Source: Cristatella mucedo
Taxonomy: Eukaryota; Bryozoa; Phylactolaemata; Cristatellidae
NCBI GenBank assembly: GCA_009760855.2
Contig: WPIO01000138.1
Location: forward strand, 870,001-934,000
Length of the DNA stretch: 64,000 bases
Direction: 5' to 3'
Shown piece by piece: positions 62,195-64,000 of the stretch; position 1 is the stretch's first letter; each line of letters starts with the position of its first letter. The notes under the pieces are model-generated. The model saw only the letters and a program-made list of their open reading frames with translations, did no database searches and was not told the origin of the DNA. Both the position numbers and the translations under genes were made by a program.

Positions 62195-62399
62195 TCTTTC
62201 TCTCTCTTCCTAAGCTATTTCTCTGCTGATGCCGCAGCTGGAAGCGCTCTCACTTGCTGAGGTCGGTGCGTTGTATGTTTTGTGCTCTACTTGTTGCAGC
62301 TATTGAGTACATCCAGTTCTTGATTCAGCAGAAGAAGAAGCAGGACGATGAGCTGGACGCCCTGCGCAAAGAAGTGATGGCACTGAAGATTATGAAAAC
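53115..62399 (+). CDS. mlx: MLX-type bHLH-zipper transcription factor, 5' part (three exons)
   Basis: MLX is a nuclear/cytoplasmic bHLH-leucine-zipper protein that dimerises with Mondo/ChREBP, MNT and MXD proteins and binds CACGTG-type E-boxes in glucose and lipid gene control. Exons are 53115-53238, 61353-61553 and 62300-62399; phases 1, 1 and 2 close cleanly at GT/AG sites, giving 141 codons plus 2 nt. The exon 1-2 join yields [10 protein letters not shown], matching the NTDDEDSD acidic stretch ahead of the basic region in vertebrate MLX. Exon 2 has the basic region and helix-loop-helix; exon 3 has the end of helix 2 and the zipper. The C-terminal dimerisation/cytoplasmic-localisation region is missing and must lie past the right edge. 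Intron 1 (8.1 kb) is filled with repeats. Exon 1 is the least certain part. Confidence 0.88.
54308..54456 (+). mobile_element. SINE2 with 8-bp target duplication
   Basis: TCAGTTAG occurs at 54300-54307 and 54457-54464, exactly flanking the element. The interior has GGTCGTGGGTTCGAATCCTG (B box) and the tail segment GTAAAGGCTCTTCTGTCGC. The host LINE A sequence continues on both sides, so this is a clean nested insertion and gives the true element ends (149 bp). Confidence 0.85.
55678..55806 (-). mobile_element. LINE A tail nested in LINE A
   Basis: A short tail (AATAATTATAATGCACTTGA, CTAGGCGCTTTACATTTGCTG, CATGCTTGATAAACAAG) interrupts the linker region of the larger copy; TAGTA-like bases occur on both sides. 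It is better preserved than its host, consistent with later arrival. Confidence 0.75.
56583..56975 (-). pseudogene. LINE A 5' ORF remnant (unrecognised, basic/Pro-rich)
   Basis: A 130-codon stretch upstream of the endonuclease on the minus strand, rich in Arg, Pro, Ser and Asn (for example [17 protein letters not shown]). Its position equals the ORF start of the family B element at 6.4-6.7 kb, so it is probably the 5' coding region of the LINE. I recognise no domain in it. Confidence 0.45.
58850..58905. repeat. (CT)n microsatellite in MLX intron 1
   Basis: About 55 bp of uninterrupted CT on the sense strand of MLX. The large open frame crossing it is an artefact of dinucleotide repetition. 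Confidence 0.95.
60841..60911. repeat. (CT)35 microsatellite in MLX intron 1
   Basis: 71 bp of CT on the sense strand, about 440 bp upstream of the bHLH exon. Confidence 0.95.
61353..61553 (+). CDS. mlx: MLX exon 2 (basic helix-loop-helix)
   Basis: The acceptor is TTCTTGACAG and the donor CGCT|GTGCGT. The exon encodes [33 protein letters not shown] and [11 protein letters not shown], the near-invariant MLX basic region (His, Glu and paired Arg for E-box contact) and helices 1 and 2. This is the most diagnostic part of the gene. Confidence 0.95.
61670..61707. repeat. (TG)n tract in MLX intron 2
   Basis: Imperfect TG repeat beginning about 115 bp after the exon 2 donor, UG-rich in the transcript. 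Confidence 0.9.
62122..62207. repeat. (CT)n tract in MLX intron 2
   Basis: About 85 bp of CT with a few interruptions near its end, finishing about 92 bp before the exon 3 acceptor; CU-rich in the transcript. Confidence 0.95.
62300..62399 (+). CDS. mlx: MLX exon 3 (helix 2 end and leucine zipper)
   Basis: After a TTGTTGCAG acceptor this 100-bp exon encodes [20 protein letters not shown] followed by [12 protein letters not shown], matching IDYIQFLHKEKKKQEEEV...LRKDVTALKIMK of vertebrate MLX. It ends in phase 2 at AAAAC|GTATGC. The next exon is not present before the LINE insertion that starts about 260 bp downstream. Confidence 0.94.
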
Positions 62400-62627
62400 G
62401 TATGCTCTGACTTCGTCTTTTGCTGAAGCTTTGCTGCACATCGTCTCGTAGTTTGGTCCTGACTAGTCATCTCCTGTGCTGGCCTGCTGCGACTACATGC
62501 GCTCGAGTGCAAGTATTTTGGAGATAGGCTGTATGGCTCACGCGACGATGGCTGCCCCGTGCGGGCTCGCAGATTTGCCTGTCGCTAGCTGTCTTTACCA
62601 GGAGGGGGAGGGTGGCAATGCCAAGAA

Positions 62628-63758
62628 ATGGAAAGAGTATCTATTATATATATATTATCTGGCTTTAGAGCTAATCACTCCACAGAGTCAGCATTGCTTA
62701 GGGTATACAACGACCTACTTAGGAATGCAGACATGGGTACAGTGTCTCTGCTTGTTTTGCTTGATCTTTCGGCAGCTTTTGACACCATCGATCACAAAGT
62801 TCTTCTAGAGCGCCTCTCATCTCGCCTGGGCATCACTGGCACTGCTCTGCAGTGGTTCAGGTCCTATCTCAGTAGGAGACTCCAGAGTATTGACGTGAAT
62901 GGACAAAGATCATCTGAAGTACCTCTGAAATATGGAGTACCTCAGGGCTCAGTGCTAGGTCCGGTTCTTTTCACGGTTTATACTCTGCCTCTTGCTGATG
63001 TGATTGCCAAGCACAATCTAGGCTTTCACTTCTATGCGGATGACACTCAGTTGTACTTTTGCTTTGATCCCTTCCAGCCTTCGAGCACCTCAAATTCTCT
63101 CAACTCACTAGCTGCATGCATTGATGACATCCGCATATGGATGGCAGGAAATTTTCTAAAACTAAACGATGATAAAACGAACTTACTTGTTATGGGCAAA
63201 CCCAGTGTGATTCAGAGATTGGAAAGGCTGACTCTCAAAATTGGCTCTGCCAGCATATCTCCAGTTGAATCAGCTCGAAATCTAGGTGTCATATTCCAAA
63301 GCGACCTTTCGTTAGACGACCATATCAGCTCCACAGTCAAATCTGCCTATTTTCAGCTTCATAACATTGCTAAAATTCGGGCTTGTTTAGATAAGGATAC
63401 CACGTCCAAGTTGGTCCATGCATTCGTGACATCCTGTCTCGACTTCTGCAACTCACTGCTTACTGGCCTACCAGCATGTGCTATCAGGCGATTGCAGCTG
63501 GTGCAAAACTCGGCAGCTAGACTTGTCTGTCGTGAGCTTCGCAGTTACCACATTACTCCACTTCTCGCCGACCTGCACTGGCTACCAGTGAAGCAACGGA
63601 TTGAATTCAAGGTTTTGTCGCTCACTTTTAGGTCTCTTCATTCTATGGCTCCAGCTTATCTGTCAGATATACTACCCCATCAGGCCAAGCATCGTACCAC
63701 CCCCCCCCCCCCACTTCTAGGAATCCAACAGTCTACAAATACCTCATACAAACCTTAA
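62628..63758 (+). pseudogene. LINE A reverse transcriptase, intact palm
   Basis: From about 62658 the frame carries [51 protein letters not shown] and NLGVIF, so all catalytic aspartates are present. Motif 1 and the endonuclease are missing because of 5' truncation. The frame leaves the family C-terminal reading frame at the C run at 63700-63712. The first Met lies in non-LINE sequence and is not a real start. Confidence 0.85.
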
Positions 63759-64000
63759 ATCCTTTGGAGACCGTGCATTTAGTTCGTATGCTCCCACAGC
63801 CTGGAACTTCCTCCCGACGTGCGTCAGAACATCCCCCGACCTGACCACATTTAAAAGGAACCTAAAAACACACCTATTTAGGACAGCATTTAACGGGTCC
63901 CTTTGATTCGTCCTTGATGTGCTTATGGGTGCTGACACTGTGCATGCTGCCACTAACCACATTCGCATGCTGACCCTGTCCATGTCAACCCTAACCATGT
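62658..64000 (+). mobile_element. LINE A, young copy running off the window
   Basis: 5'-truncated inside RT motif 2 (GFRANHSTESALL), then continuous to the 3' UTR at the window edge; tail not seen. It is in sense orientation in the MLX intron after the zipper exon. It differs from the 17-19.5 kb copy at only about a dozen residues over the shared RT, and both share the poly-C tract and the following TAG. Confidence 0.9.

Noticed and set aside
61546-62260. Several long frames (117-167 codons) around the TG and CT repeats
   Set aside because: Dinucleotide repeats lack stop codons in the relevant frames; the encoded His-Thr, Cys-Val and Leu-Ser repeats are artefacts.

Overview
The window is genomic DNA from an animal. 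It holds two multi-exon host genes whose reading phases close exactly across GT/AG splice sites, set in a dense, mostly decayed population of transposable elements. The ABI-type and MLX-type proteins place it in Metazoa. Large introns, many 5'-truncated LINEs, tRNA-derived SINEs and long (CT)n tracts suggest a repeat-rich invertebrate, possibly an early-branching one; I cannot name the phylum from the sequence.

Layout. 1-31 kb is intergenic and mobile-element-rich. It contains fragments of an L2/CR1-like LINE (called family A here), a near full-length copy of a second LINE (family B, about 6.05-9.72 kb, with two tandem 5' monomers), a family A copy on the minus strand (17.08-19.52 kb), and an LTR-like repeat family present in two inverted copies (14.3 and 20.1 kb). 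At 21.98-25.61 kb lies an unusual element: long terminal inverted repeats enclosing about 15 degenerate 150-197 bp units, each with an internal 10-bp phased ATTGC repeat. A 443-bp solo LTR with a 5-bp target duplication interrupts that array.

31.47-43.27 kb (minus strand) is a complete nine-exon Abl-interactor (ABI) gene, predicted 528 aa, with the WAVE-binding/HHR N-terminus, a Q- and P-rich middle and a C-terminal SH3 domain. A CpG-rich promoter-like segment lies upstream. Its introns carry LINE and SINE insertions; one LINE begins about 14 bp beyond a splice donor.

43.3-53.1 kb is intergenic, with more LINE and SINE copies. 53.11 kb to the right edge (plus strand) is the 5' part of an MLX-type bHLH-leucine-zipper gene: three exons are visible and the C-terminal exons lie beyond the window. 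Intron 1 (8.1 kb) holds an almost full-length antisense family A LINE with a SINE and another LINE nested in it. The intron after the zipper exon holds a young sense-strand family A LINE running off the window.

The two host genes have no obvious joint function: ABI is a WAVE/Rac actin-nucleation adaptor, and MLX is the obligate partner of Mondo/ChREBP glucose-responsive factors. The mobile elements do form a system. SINE family 1 has a tRNA head and a 3' tail matching the LINE A hairpin tail, the signature of a SINE mobilised by a partner LINE. No rRNA, stand-alone tRNA gene, CRISPR array or bacterial-type operon was seen.
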